Below, one piece after another: positions 21,901-36,700 of a DNA stretch of 64,000 nt; position 1 is the first letter of the stretch; every line of letters begins with the position of its first letter. Made by a program: the position numbers and the translations under genes. Source of the DNA: Phytoseiulus persimilis (lineage: Eukaryota > Arthropoda > Arachnida > Mesostigmata > Phytoseiidae). The stretch is taken from contig CM075103.1 in the NCBI GenBank assembly GCA_037576195.1, forward strand, positions 32,820,723 to 32,884,722, read 5' to 3'. A model generated the notes under the pieces. That model did not search any database, had not been told where the DNA came from, and was given only the letters and a program-made list of their open reading frames with translations.

Positions 21901-24900
21901 CCAGAGGTCATCGACAGATCTGTTTACAGAGCACCCTCAGACGAACACATGAGGATAACGACGGCGCAACCCGCTGTTTTCCTCGAGCCCGCCAAGGTTG
22001 ACCTCCCGCTATCTTGGGCCTCCTTCCCTTCCATAGAGATTCCGGGAACCAGAAGACTCGGGAAACGGTGAATGCTTCCTCATCGGAGCACGGCTTCGAA
22101 TACAATCTTCATTATTCCTCCAATCTATCACATTGAGCTGCGGACTGTGATCGATGTCTGTGCGGCGAGTCAGGACATGTGCTTTGAGCCTTGTTGAACT
22201 ATGGTGTTCGGTTTCTGCTCGTCACGGTCAGCAATGGACGGTAGCATCTGTGATTCCCACTCCCAGCGATCAACTTGACAGTCAAATCACTCTGCGATGA
22301 TCACGGGACTGCATTCGATGCTCCGGCTCGAAAATATATGTCTCACAAAAGTTCGACGCCCCGCGGGAACTTCGCCCCCGCTCGTTGGTCGATCGACTGA
22401 TGCACGTTATCTTATTGTGCCACACCATAAGTTCCCTTTACTGCAGTTTGAAGGGAATATGGACAGCAGATCCCCCAGTCCTTCTTCACAGAGGAATATC
22501 AGAAGTTATCCGACCATGAGTGAGGACTGAAGGTTTGAGGCTCCCGTTTCCTCAGAGGAGAGCTCCTCAAGGCGTCCGATGATCGAGAACATTCAGGAAG
22601 ATGATCTCAGAATTTTGAGCACATTCTCATCCCCATGATTTTCCGGAGCTGTTTATCCTGCCGCGGCGAGCACTCAATTTATTCCTCTGTGAGATATTGT
22701 GCCTCGCCGGAAGTTGCTATCCACTATCCGGAACGATGAATGAAGCACGAGAACGACTCTGCTTCTCATGCTGTCTTTCTCGTGCGGGCGATTCGCGCGA
22801 ACTCAAATCTCGGTGTTGGGCTCGCACGGGCAGTTCTCGCCTAGAAACCGATTGTAATCCGCGGAAGGTCACACTACCGAAGACGAGAATCGAGCGCCGT
22901 GAGAACGCCGAGTCGAGTGTACCCCATATCTTGGTATTGTAACACGTCGGTTGAATGCGAATGATTGGAAACACCATTTGGAGAGCCTGTCCAGCGGTTT
23001 GCGAACCGCGGACCGACCTGCCCGGAGACACGAAGTGCACGTTCATGGAAAGACACTACCGGTGCCTGATGGAGAGGCCATTTTTCAGATTCTCCCCGAG
23101 TCGTCCGCCAAAACTCACACAAGAGAAGATGCGTGCCTTTTCTGCGTTGCCTGAAAACCAAGGTCCGAGAACACGACCGGAGCAGAGTCTCACAGAATAA
23201 TCCCGAGAACACCGTCCAAACACGAGGTGCATCCATGTCTCTAGCTCACCGCCGAACAGCTCTCTGAACCTTTGAACTCTTGAGAAACAGTGTCTCAGGA
23301 ATCATCTACCCATGTGTGCATGCGAATACGCTCCAGGTGTTTGTGGGGACCTACGGCGGCCGTCAATAAAATAGCGCCACGTCTAGAAATCTGAGCTTCT
23401 CTCCGATCATCCAAAACTATTCTAACATGTAACGATTATAGAATGTGTCGGTTATAGGAAAAGCATTATCTCAAAGGAGGAGGAGAGAGATTCCCAACGC
23501 ACATGCCGTTCTTGGAATGAGGAAGTGCCACGAGATGGGTGATAATCGACTCCGAAGTTTGCTACTTCTCTGTTTTTATTCGTGTCGTTCTCAGTGCTCG
23601 ATGAGCCGAAAAGCAGGGGCTGCGCGCAACCATAAGTCATATCGTAGCGCGAGTGCAGAGCTTTTGATTGTTTTTTGAAATCGGACTCTCAGGTCGAGAG
23701 CCACGGATGATCTACCTGGGTCGGTAATCGGTCGAAAACATCCGAGTTCATGCAAGGAACTTCCAAAGGACGTTAGCCTGGTCTGCCTCAAACATACGAG
23801 CTTGAAACTGAGGTGTATCGATCATGGAAAATATGGTCCACGCGTTGTACGAGTTGGCTTGAAGTCGCAAAGCCAATCTCCACATAGCGCTCCTCAGTCT
23901 AGAGACTGCTTTTCCTATGCTCTACATAAAATCCGAGCTCCGACGCTGGAGGCATGGACTAGGGGTGAGTCCTTTTTTGACCGATGTGGAAGCATTCGTT
24001 GATCTTGGCCAGAAGTGCGATTTCAACGAATTGATCCAGGAAATAAAACTCTTCTTCGTGGTTACAATATGATCCCGATATGTGCATACAGCCACCGTCG
24101 TTCCGAGTTCCCGAACTGTGGAAGCGACCCGAGAGAATCTGAATATTGGCAAACTTCGGAACCAGTTCCCCCCGCTATGAGAGCATTTTCGAAGGCATCG
24201 AAAATGCTTTGCAGGTCGGGAAGCTCTCTCATGCCTCGAGAGGATATTCTCCTCATGAACTACATTCGGAACATTTTCAAAAGAGCTTTGTATGACTGAA
24301 AAAAAAACTCTTCATCAATGACCGTTGCTGAATATTTCCAGAACGCTGGCCAGGGAGTCAGCTTCCCGATCCAGTAGATATACAGATCTCACGTCGAATG
24401 TGGCATCGACAACTTCTTCACACTGAATTCCCAGAACCAAGTTTTCGCGTGACGGCGTGTAACCCTCGAAGGCCTCACTTGTTCACTGATGTGACTCGAG
24501 CGCTCGTTATCCGAATTCCGACGTCATCTCCGATATATTACCGATTTTCTGAAGGTTCAAGCAGAGAGCACATAGTGTTTGAGAAGCAGTGGATGCGGAA
24601 ACACCTGATGATACCGCTCATTTTTTCATTTTTTTGTTCGATGCGTCCGAAGAAAGCCAATCGAAACTCGATGGAACCGCCTCTCTCACGAGGGATTCCG
24701 ATCCTCGGATTCGACTCTGGCAGCATGGCTCAATGACGAGTCCGGTTTCAGTGAATACGGTAAATCTTGTTGAACCCTTGGCTCCGATTGGGTTAATTAT
24801 TGGAAGGAAGCTCATGGAGGGGCATGTTATGTCAGTCACATGGGATTGATACGCGAAACATTGAATCGAGAAGGTTGCCGACCAGTATTCTCATTAGATA

Positions 24901-26737
24901 ATCCAAACTGATGCAATTGAGCAAGATTGCGGACCTTCTAAGCAAACCGGTTCTCGAATTTGTCCAGCTTCGTGGGAACAGAACGTGAGTTGATTAGTTG
25001 TGAAAGAAAAGCGATAAGAAGGTAGCAAAGGGAATGTTTTGCGTCGGCGATAGACGCCCATCCGCCAAGCAGCCCACCAGTTCCACAGGCTGCCTGCGCC
25101 ACTGTCATCCGGACATCTCCCCTCGGACTCAACACCTCGCTTCAAGCGTCGAATTTCGTTCGGGTTCTGTAACGCCCCCACGCCGGCAGGCGGGAGATTG
25201 TGATAGATCTTCAAGTGTTCCTACTGTCTCGTAAAACGCCCTGCCGAGATCAATCAACCGACTAGCGACATTCAAGAGCGCATATTCCTCCTCCTCAGCC
25301 ATAACGCAGCCTCACCTAGAACGTTTTGACCTGTAACAAAGAAGCTGTCATCTGGATTAGGGCAAAACGAGGTCGTAGATTACGAATTCAACAATCGTTC
25401 CCTCGGATCAATTTTTGCCCTTCTCTTCCGTCGGTTTCTCGCGGTGTTCTGCCACGAGCCCTCGCTTCGGGTTGGACTCCGTTCGGGATCGACTCCCTGA
25501 AGCATCGTGTGATAAAAGAGTTTCGGATTATGTCAAGCAAAACGTTCTCCGGTTTCTGTCACACATCAGGCGAAGTACCCATATTCTCATAGTTTTAGAG
25601 CGGCCTACATTGACCGTCGATCCCTCGGAGGCACACGCTAGTGTGAGCGCGTAAGGGGCCTTTAGTGTCTGATACGCACACTCTCTCCACACTCTCACAG
25701 TATTTATTCTCGAGATATTCAGTCCAGTCACTCTCGGCACTTCGTCTTATTCTCTCTACTCTCTCACACACTAGTCTTCTCATTCTGGCGACGTTTCCAC
25801 TGCGTATCTCTCTTTCCCGGTCCAACCCTATTTCCCCTTCGCGGCCAACTCCGCCTGCGCTCTCTACCTACCGACTCTCTTCCCACATGTCGGATTCCGT
25901 CTCTGACAGTAGGAAACTGTCGCGAGCGCATCCGAGGTAGCCGAGCGCCTCAAAGAGTTGCCCGTCTCGGACTGGGTCTGACACTCCCATTGTCTGGATT
26001 CATCGAGCACCCACCGAAACGTGGGTAAGGAAAATAGTTCTGCTCGAACGGAATCGACGACTTGTATTCAGATCGCCATTCCAATCTTTCCCGAGTTAGC
26101 AGAAGACCAAACGGAACCGTCCACGGCCGTTTATCGGCTCCCATGGGGACCCATCAGCAATCACCATTCTTACTGGAGGACTCCGATTATGAAGCAGAAA
26201 GTGGAACGAGTATGGTGGGGCGTGAGAAAAGGTGCGAAGTAGGTTCGGGGATGGATGATCGAAAATCTTGGTGCGGAGCAGTTGCGCGAGATAGTGGAGC
26301 AGCAAAGGTGGTGCAGAGCAGATACGCGGGAAAAGGAGAGAAAAACTTGGCGTGGAGGAGCCGCACGGGTAAGTAAAGCGATAATAGTCATGCGGATCAG
26401 ACGCGCAGAGAAGAAGCGAGAAAACTTCTGCGGATTCGTAGAATCAGCGCCTGATCTTCGAAACCGAGATTTCGCCTCGGAACGATTTCTGATGAATTGA
26501 CTGATTTCAAGACAATTCGATGGATTCCGACCTCGTGAGCTATCTGACCAGGCCCGGTTGCCGACTGACCACGCGAGATTTCATTTCCAAGACCTTTCGC
26601 CGTGTGATACAATAACCAGCATTAGTTCTGTAGCGAAAAAAGTGAGCTCCACTAGTGGTAGTTACGGAGTTTTTCTCAGATCCGAGCCATTGAGTAAACC
26701 CACAAACGTTTCAATCATCTCATGGACTAGCTTGAAG
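18936..26737. other. Large region without a supported gene
   Basis: Many frames of 60-110 codons lie on both strands, none with a recognisable domain or a consistent exon chain. One of the better exon-like pieces lies on the + strand near 23,900-24,070 (contains FVDLGQKCDFNELIQEIKLF). A pyrimidine-rich, TC/CA-rich stretch lies at about 25,665-25,800. Introns and regulatory DNA of unknown genes are likely here, but I cannot define them. Confidence 0.45.
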
Positions 26738-27677
26738 TATCTCTGAAGTTGGAGTAACATCGGTACTTCGTCAAACTCCTCTTTCTCTCCCCGCTTCCCC
26801 GGAATTCTCCGTCTATGATTTTACTTCAGTGAAACCCTTCAAGTTTTTGAACCATTCATCTCCCCATCAAGGTATATTCAGCAACATCCGCTCGAAGTTC
26901 GAGAAAACAGTTGGGAACAAGAGCGATGACGACTCATTGAGGGAGATAGGACAAAGCCCGGACCTCCATTTACTCAAATAGTGAGTATAAACATGCATTC
27001 CAAGACTCATGCGAGGAGGTCAAGTTTCGTTGATTACAATACATAGCAACACTTGTTATCGAAATGTTCGGATATGAAACTTTGTCTTCGATCGCTCAAG
27101 GTATATTCCAGGATAGGGAATCTCCATGCCACCTAAACTCAAGTAATCGGCGCGCCCTCCCGCGGTGAGGTCTTTAACAGAGGGGAGCGGTAGTCGGACT
27201 CCATGAATGCAATCACGCGATTTATGCCCGTTTCCTCGTTTGAATAGTCGTAGTCAGGATTTCGAGAATGAACCAGTTCGGCCTTCGGCTTTGGACGAAC
27301 CACCGAAATGAGCTTCGATGAGCGCGATGTTGTCCATCAGAGATGTTTCTTCGAATCTTCTAGAACGAGCTTCGGCTGTGACAGATCGCCGCATTCATCC
27401 ATATTTCTCATCTCGTGAGAGTTGGCTGTGGCATATTCAATACCCACAGCAGGGTGAGAACAGCTTTTTCAAATTTGGATTGTGAAGAAAAATATGTTCT
27501 TCTTCCGCGAGGGATCGAGCAGGTGGTAGTGATTCAGACAACTTGTTATTCTCCGAGCCGGATGCAAAAAAATTAACTCATAGGATCCCAAGTTTGGGAG
27601 ACCGTCGCTCCTCAGAATCAACCAGCGATAACACGAATTCCGTGAGTGATTCTCCTAGGGATTCAGTCGTCCTTTGA
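26738..27677 (+). CDS. Unassigned multi-exon gene, Ser-rich C-terminal part
   Basis: Three exons chain in phase: about 26738-26980 (donor GTGAGTATA, phase 2), 27277-27414 (donor GTGAGAG, phase 2) and 27488-27677 (TGA at 27675). The translation holds FKFLNHSSPHQGIFSNIRSK, then a linker containing DERDVVHQRCFFES, then a Ser-rich tail (RRSSESTSDNTNSVSDSPRD). Such tails are usually disordered and phosphorylated. The start of the first exon is uncertain because its acceptor (CTTGAAG) is weak, and earlier exons are probably missing. No family recognised. ATTAAA at 27912 could be its poly(A) signal, placing the transcript end within about 160 bp of the satellite array. Confidence 0.5.
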
Positions 27678-30208
27678 GCCAGCGAACTCGCAGTCAATCA
27701 ACACCTTGTACCGCACGTTAAACCAGCCTCTCGGCTTCGCTGCTGGCAGTTGGAGTTCCGTTGGTAGTTCAGATGTTTGAGATTGCGACGGTTGAGCGCG
27801 GAACGTGCTCGCACACGGTCAGAGCAGCGCAAATCAGTACGCATCCGAAGCAAGACTAAAAAGCTGGCGACGCTGCTGCGTTGTCTCTTTTTTTTCCTTG
27901 CGGGGACCAGGATTAAAAATGCGTGATGCCGACCGGGCCACAAGCCGCGTTGTCTTGCTTCGCTTACAACGTTCAAAATGACATGTACTCCCAATACGAA
28001 CTCCGAGTTCTTTCCGGGAGTTCATCGCCTGGATACATGTTCCAGAATCTTGAAGAATCCTTCTCCTGGCCATTACTTTCCAACTCTGGAGGGGTGATTC
28101 CGGTATCAATCTGGCAATTACTTTCCAACTCTGGAGGGGTGATTCCGGTATCAATCTGGCCATTACTTTCCAACTCTGGAGGGGTGATTCCGGTATCAAT
28201 CTGGCCATTACTTTCCAACTCTGGAGGGGTGATTCCGGTGCCAATTTGACCATTAGTTTCCAACTCTGGAGGGGTGATTCCGGTATCAATCTGGCCATTA
28301 CTTTCCAACTCTGGAGGGGTGATTCCGGTATCAATCTGGCAATTACTTTCCAACTCTGGAGGGGTGATTCCGGTATCAATCTGGCCATTACTTTCCAACT
28401 CTGGAGGGGTGATTCCGGTATCAATCTGGCCATTACTTTCCAACTCTGGAGGGGTGATTCCGGTATCAATCTGGCCATTACTTTCCAACTCTGGAGGGGT
28501 GATTCCGAGACCAATCTGGCCTTTAGTTTCTAACTCTGGAGGGGTGATTCCGGTATCAATCTGGCCATTACTTTCCAACTCTGGAGGGGTGATTCCGGTA
28601 TCAATCTGGCCATTACTTTCCAACTCTGGAGGGGTGATTCCGGTATCAATCTGGCCATTACTTTCCAACTCTGGAGGGGTGATTCCGAGACCAATCTGGC
28701 CTTTAGTTTCTAACTCTGGAGGGCTGATTGCGAGACCAATCTGGACATTACTTTCCAACTCTGGAGGGGTGATTCCGGTATCAATCTGGCCATTACTTTC
28801 CAACTCTGGAGGGGTGATTCCGGTATCAATCTGGCCATTACTTTCCAACTCTGGAGGGGTGATTCCGGTATCAATCTGGCCATTACTTTCCAACTCTGGA
28901 GGGGTGATTCCGAGACCAATCTGGCCTTTAGTTTCTAACTCTGGAGGGCTGATTGCGAGACCAATCTGGACATTACTTTCCAACTTTGGAGGGGTGATTC
29001 CGAGACCAATCCGACCATTAGTTTCCAGCTCTGGAGGGGTGATTCCGGTGCCAATTTGACCATTAGTTTCCAACTCTGGAGGGGTGATTCCGGTATCAAT
29101 CTGGCAATTACTTTCCAACTCTGGAGGGGTGATTCCGGTATCAATCTGGCAATTACTTTCCAACTCTGGAGGGGTGATTCCGGTATCAATCTGGCCATTA
29201 CTTTCCAACTCTGGAGGGGTGATTCCGGTATCAATCTGGCCATTACTTTCCAACTCTGGAGGGGTGATTCCGGTATCAATCTGGCAATTACTTTCCAACT
29301 CTGGAGGGGTGATTCCGGTATCAATCTGGCCATTACTTTCCAACTCTGGAGGGGTGATTCCGGTATCAATCTGGCAATTACTTTCCAACTCTGGAGGGGT
29401 GATTCCGGTATCAATCTGGCCATTACTTTCCAACTCTGGAGGGGTGATTCCGGTATCAATCTGGCCATTACTTTCCAACTCTGGAGGGGTGATTCCGAGA
29501 CCAATCTGGCCTTTAGTTTCTAACTCTGGAGGGCTGATTGCGAGACCAATCTGGATATTACTTTCCAACTTTGGAGGGGTGATTCCGAGACCAATCCGAC
29601 CATTAGTTTCCAGCTCTGGAGGGGTGATTCCGGTGCCAATTTGACCATTAGTTTCCAACTCTGGAGGGGTGATTCCGGTATCAATCTGGCCATTAGTTTC
29701 CAACTCTGGAGGGGTGATTACGAGACCAATCTGGCCTTTAGTTTCTAACTCTGGAGGGCTGATTGCGAGACCAATCTGGACATTACTTTCCAACTTTGGA
29801 GGGGTGATTCCGAGACCAATCCGACCATTAGTTTCCAACTCTGGAGGGGTGATTCCGGTGCCAATTTGACCATTAGTTTCCAACTCTGGAGGGGTGATTC
29901 CGGTATCAATCTGGCCATTACTTTCCAACTCTGGAGGGGTGATTCCGGTATCAATCTGGCCATTACTTTCCAACTCTGGAGGGGTGATTCCGGTATCAAT
30001 CTGGCCATTACTTTCCAACTCTGGAGGGGTGATTCCGAGACCAATCTGGCCATTACTTTCCAACTCTGGAGGGGTGATTCCGAGACCAATCTGGCCATTA
30101 CTTTCCAACTTTGGAGGGGTGATTCCGAGACCAATCCGACCATTAGTTTCCAGCTCTGGAGGGGTGATTCCGGTGCCAATTTGACCATTAGTTTCCAACT
30201 CTGGAGGG

Positions 30209-30748
30209 GTGATTCCGGTATCAATCTGGCCATTACTTTCCAACTCTGGAGGGGTGATTCCGGTATCAATCTGGCCATTACTTTCCAACTCTGGAGGGGT
30301 GATTCCGAGACCAATCTGGCCATTACTTTCCAACTCTGGAGGGGTGATTCCGAGACCAATCTGGCCATTACTTTCCAACTTTGGAGGGGTGATTCCGAGA
30401 CCAATCCGACCATTAGTTTCCAGCTCTGGAGGGGTGATTCCGGTGCCAATTTGACCATTAGTTTCCAACTCTGGAGGGGTGATTCCGGTATCAATCTGGC
30501 CATTACTTTCCAACTCTGGAGGGGTGATTCCGGTATCAATCTGGCCATTACTTTCCAACTCTGGAGGGGTGATTCCGAGACCAATCTGGCCATTACTTTC
30601 CAACTCTGGAGGGGTGATTCCGGTATCAATCTGGCCATTACTTTCCAACTCTGGAGGGGTGATTCCGGTATCAATCTGGCCATTACTTTCCAACTCTGGA
30701 GGGGTGATTCCGAGACCAATCTGGCCATTACTTTCCAACTCTGGAGGG
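30209..30748. repeat. Example of a 270-bp (six-unit) higher-order repeat
   Basis: The same order of six unit variants recurs at 270-bp spacing starting at 30209 and 30479. The motif is seen again as adjacent pairs at 32909/33179, 34574/34844, 35879/36149 and 40019/40289. Confidence 0.8.
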
Positions 30749-33700
30749 GTGATTCCGGTATCAATCTGGCCATTACTTTCCAACTTTGGAGGGGTGATTC
30801 CGAGACCAATCCGACCATTAGTTTCCAGCTCTGGAGGGGTGATTCCGAGACCAATCTGGCCATCACTTTCCAACTCTGGAGGGGTGATTCCGGTATCAAT
30901 CTGGCCATTACTTTCCAACTCTGGAGGGGTGATTCCGAGACCAATCTGGCCATTACTTTCCAACTTTGGAGGGGTGATTCCGAGACCAATCCGACCATTA
31001 GTTTCCAACTCTGGAGGGGTGATTCCGGTATCAATCTGGCAATTACTTTCCAACTCTGGAGGGGTGATTCCGGTATCAATCTGGCAATTACTTTCCAACT
31101 CTGGAGGGGTGATTCCGGTATCAATCTGGCCATTACTTTCCAACTTTGGAGGGGTGATTCCGAGACCAATCCGACCATTAGTTTCCAGCTCTGGAGGGGT
31201 GATTCCGGTATCAATCTGGCCATTACTTTCCAACTCTGGAGGGGTGATTCCGAGACCAATCTGGCCATTACTTTCCAACTCTGGAGGGGTGATTCCGGTA
31301 TCAATCTGGCAATTACTTTCCAACTCTGGAGGGGTGATTCCGGTATCAATCTGGCCATTACTTTCCAACTCTGGAGGGGTGATTCCGAGACCAATCTGGC
31401 CATTACTTTCCAACTCTGGAGGGGTGATTCCGGTATCAATCTGGCCATTACTTTCCAACTCTGGAGGGGTGATTCCGAGACCAATCTGGCCATTACTTTC
31501 TAACTCTGGAGGGCTGATTGCGAGACCAATCTGGACATTACTTTCCAACTTTGGAGGGGTGATTCCGAGACCAATCCGACCATTAGTTTCCAGCTCTGGA
31601 GGGGTGATTCCGGTGCCAATTTGACCATTAGTTTCCAACTCTGGAGGGGTGATTCCGGTATCAATCTGGCCATTACTTTCCAACTCTGGAGGGGTGATTC
31701 CGGTATCAATCTGGCCATTACTTTCCAACTCTGGAGGGGTGATTCCGAGACCAATCTGGCCATTACTTTCCAACTCTGGAGGGGTGATTCCGGTATCAAT
31801 CTGGCCATTACTTTCCAACTCTGGAGGGGTGATTCCGGTATCAATCTGGCCATTACTTTCCAACTCTGGGGGGGTGATTCCGGTATCAATCTGGCAATTA
31901 CTTTCCAACTCTGGAGGGGTGATTCCGGTGCCAATTTGACCATTAGTTTCCAACTCTGGAGGGGTGATTCCGGTATCAATCTGGCAATTACTTTCCAACT
32001 CTGGAGGGGTGATTCCGGTATCAATCTGGCAATTACTTTCCAACTCTGGAGGGGTGATTCCGGTATCAATCTGGCCATTACTTTCCAACTCTGGAGGGGT
32101 GATTCCGGTATCAATCTGGCCATTACTTTCCAACTCTGGAGGGGTGATTCCGGTATCAATCTGGCCATTACTTTCCAACTCTGGAGGGGTGATTCCGAGA
32201 CCAATCTGGCCATTACTTTCCAACTCTGGAGGGGTGATTCCGGTATCAATCTGGCCATTACTTTCCAACTTTGGAGGGGTGATTCCGAGACCAATCCGAC
32301 CATTAGTTTCCAGCTCTGGAGGGGTGATTCCGAGACCAATCTGGCCATCACTTTCCAACTCTGGAGGGGTGATTCCGGTATCAATCTGGCCATTACTTTC
32401 CAACTCTGGAGGGGTGATTCCGAGACCAATCTGGCCATTACTTTCCAACTTTGGAGGGGTGATTCCGAGACCAATCCGACCATTAGTTTCCAACTCTGGA
32501 GGGGTGATTCCGGTATCAATCTGGCAATTACTTTCCAACTCTGGAGGGGTGATTCCGGTATCAATCTGGCAATTACTTTCCAACTCTGGAGGGGTGATTC
32601 CGGTATCAATCTGGCCATTACTTTCCAACTTTGGAGGGGTGATTCCGAGACCAATCCGACCATTAGTTTCCAACTTTGGAGGGGTGATTCCGAGACCAAT
32701 CCGACCATTAGTTTCCAACTTTGGAGGGGTGATTCCGAGACCAATCTGGCCATTACTTTCCAACTCTGGAGGGGTGATTCCGAGACCAATCTGGCCATTA
32801 CTTTCCAACTTTGGAGGGGTGATTCCGAGACCAATCCGACCATTAGTTTCCAGCTCTGGAGGGGTGATTCCGGTGCCAATTTGACCATTAGTTTCCAACT
32901 CTGGAGGGGTGATTCCGGTATCAATCTGGCCATTACTTTCCAACTCTGGAGGGGTGATTCCGGTATCAATCTGGCCATTACTTTCCAACTCTGGAGGGGT
33001 GATTCCGAGACCAATCTGGCCATTACTTTCCAACTCTGGAGGGGTGATTCCGAGACCAATCTGGCCATTACTTTCCAACTTTGGAGGGGTGATTCCGAGA
33101 CCAATCCGACCATTAGTTTCCAGCTCTGGAGGGGTGATTCCGGTGCCAATTTGACCATTAGTTTCCAACTCTGGAGGGGTGATTCCGGTATCAATCTGGC
33201 CATTACTTTCCAACTCTGGAGGGGTGATTCCGGTATCAATCTGGCCATTACTTTCCAACTCTGGAGGGGTGATTCCGAGACCAATCTGGCCATTACTTTC
33301 CAACTCTGGAGGGGTGATTCCGGTATCAATCTGGCCATTACTTTCCAACTCTGGAGGGGTGATTCCGGTATCAATCTGGCCATTACTTTCCAACTCTGGA
33401 GGGGTGATTCCGAGACCAATCTGGCCATTACTTTCTAACTCTGGAGGGCTGATTGCGAGACCAATCTGGACATTACTTTCCAACTTTGGAGGGGTGATTC
33501 CGAGACCAATCCGACCATTAGTTTCCAGCTCTGGAGGGGTGATTCCGGTGCCAATTTGACCATTAGTTTCCAACTCTGGAGGGGTGATTCCGGTATCAAT
33601 CTGGCCATTACTTTCCAACTCTGGAGGGGTGATTCCGGTATCAATCTGGCCATTACTTTCCAACTCTGGAGGGGTGATTCCGAGACCAATCTGGCCATTA

Positions 33701-36700
33701 CTTTCCAACTCTGGAGGGGTGATTCCGGTATCAATCTGGCCATTACTTTCCAACTCTGGAGGGGTGATTCCGGTATCAATCTGGCCATTACTTTCCAACT
33801 CTGGGGGGGTGATTCCGGTATCAATCTGGCAATTACTTTCCAACTCTGGAGGGGTGATTCCGGTGCCAATTTGACCATTAGTTTCCAACTCTGGAGGGGT
33901 GATTCCGGTATCAATCTGGCAATTACTTTCCAACTCTGGAGGGGTGATTCCGGTATCAATCTGGCAATTACTTTCCAACTCTGGAGGGGTGATTCCGGTA
34001 TCAATCTGGCCATTACTTTCCAACTCTGGAGGGGTGATTCCGGTATCAATCTGGCCATTACTTTCCAACTCTGGAGGGGTGATTCCGGTATCAATCTGGC
34101 CATTACTTTCCAACTCTGGAGGGGTGATTCCGAGACCAATCTGGCCATTACTTTCCAACTCTGGGGGGGTGATTCCGGTATCAATCTGGCAATTACTTTC
34201 CAACTCTGGAGGGGTGATTCCGGTATCAATCTGGCCATTACTTTCCAACTCTGGAGGGGTGATTCCGAGACCAATCTGGCCATTACTTTCCAACTCTGGA
34301 GGGGTGATTCCGGTATCAATCTGGCCATTACTTTCCAACTCTGGAGGGGTGATTCCGGTATCAATCTGGCCATTACTTTCCAACTCTGGAGGGGTGATTC
34401 CGAGACCAATCTGGCCATTACTTTCCAACTCTGGAGGGGTGATTCCGAGACCAATCTGGCCATTACTTTCCAACTTTGGAGGGGTGATTCCGAGACCAAT
34501 CCGACCATTAGTTTCCAGCTCTGGAGGGGTGATTCCGGTGCCAATTTGACCATTAGTTTCCAACTCTGGAGGGGTGATTCCGGTATCAATCTGGCCATTA
34601 CTTTCCAACTCTGGAGGGGTGATTCCGGTATCAATCTGGCCATTACTTTCCAACTCTGGAGGGGTGATTCCGAGACCAATCTGGCCATTACTTTCCAACT
34701 CTGGAGGGGTGATTCCGAGACCAATCTGGCCATTACTTTCCAACTTTGGAGGGGTGATTCCGAGACCAATCCGACCATTAGTTTCCAGCTCTGGAGGGGT
34801 GATTCCGGTGCCAATTTGACCATTAGTTTCCAACTCTGGAGGGGTGATTCCGGTATCAATCTGGCCATTACTTTCCAACTCTGGAGGGGTGATTCCGGTA
34901 TCAATCTGGCCATTACTTTCCAACTCTGGAGGGGTGATTCCGAGACCAATCTGGCCATTACTTTCCAACTCTGGAGGGGTGATTCCGGTATCAATCTGGC
35001 AATTACTTTCCAACTCTGGAGGGGTGATTCCGGTATCAATCTGGCCATTACTTTCCAACTCTGGAGGGGTGATTCCGGTATCAATCTGGCCATTACTTTC
35101 CAACTCTGGAGGGGTGATTCCGGTATCAATCTGGCCATTACTTTCCAACTCTGGAGGGGTGATTCCGAGACCAATCTGGCCTTTAGTTTCTAACTCTGGA
35201 GGGCTGATTGCGAGACCAATCTGGACATTACTTTCCAACTTTGGAGGGGTGATTCCGAGACCAATCCGACCATTAGTTTCCAGCTCTGGAGGGGTGATTC
35301 CGGTGCCAATTTGACCATTAGTTTCCAACTCTGGAGGGGTGATTCCGGTATCAATCTGGCCATTAGTTTCCAACTCTGGAGGGGTGATTACGAGACCAAT
35401 CTGGCCTTTAGTTTCTAACTCTGGAGGGCTGATTGCGAGACCAATCTGGACATTACTTTCCAACTTTGGAGGGGTGATTCCGAGACCAATCCGACCATTA
35501 CTTTCCAACTTTGGAGGGGTGATTCCGAGACCAATCCGACCATTAGTTTCCAACTCTGGAGGGGTGATTCCGGTATCAATCTGGCCATTACTTTCCAACT
35601 CTGGAGGGGTGATTCCGGTATCAATCTGGCCATTACTTTCCAACTCTGGAGGGGTGATTCCGGTATCAATCTGGCCATTACTTTCCAACTCTGGAGGGGT
35701 GATTCCGAGACCAATCTGGCCATTACTTTCCAACTCTGGAGGGGTGATTCCGAGACCAATCTGGCCATTACTTTCCAACTTTGGAGGGGTGATTCCGAGA
35801 CCAATCCGACCATTAGTTTCCAGCTCTGGAGGGGTGATTCCGGTGCCAATTTGACCATTAGTTTCCAACTCTGGAGGGGTGATTCCGGTATCAATCTGGC
35901 CATTACTTTCCAACTCTGGAGGGGTGATTCCGGTATCAATCTGGCCATTACTTTCCAACTCTGGAGGGGTGATTCCGAGACCAATCTGGCCATTACTTTC
36001 CAACTCTGGAGGGGTGATTCCGAGACCAATCTGGCCATTACTTTCCAACTTTGGAGGGGTGATTCCGAGACCAATCCGACCATTAGTTTCCAGCTCTGGA
36101 GGGGTGATTCCGGTGCCAATTTGACCATTAGTTTCCAACTCTGGAGGGGTGATTCCGGTATCAATCTGGCCATTACTTTCCAACTCTGGAGGGGTGATTC
36201 CGGTATCAATCTGGCCATTACTTTCCAACTCTGGAGGGGTGATTCCGAGACCAATCTGGCCATTACTTTCCAACTCTGGAGGGGTGATTCCGGTATCAAT
36301 CTGGCCATTACTTTCCAACTCTGGAGGGGTGATTCCGGTATCAATCTGGCCATTACTTTCCAACTCTGGAGGGGTGATTCCGAGACCAATCTGGCCATTA
36401 CTTTCCAACTCTGGAGGGGTGATTCCGGTATCAATCTGGCAATTACTTTCCAACTCTGGAGGGGTGATTCCGAGACCAATCTGGCCATCACTTTCCAACT
36501 CTGGAGGGGTGATTCCGAGACCAATCTGGCCATTACTTTCCAACTCTGGAGGAGTGATTCCGAGACCAATCTGGCCATTACTTTCCAACTTTGGAGGGGT
36601 GATTCCGAGACCAATCCGACCATTAGTTTCCAACTCTGGAGGGGTGATTCCGGTATCAATCTGGCAATTACTTTCCAACTCTGGAGGGGTGATTCCGGTA

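Noticed and set aside
24062..24299. Opposing open frames on both strands near 24.1-24.3 kb
   Set aside because: Both strands look equally protein-like, showing that composition alone is not enough here; no splice chain.
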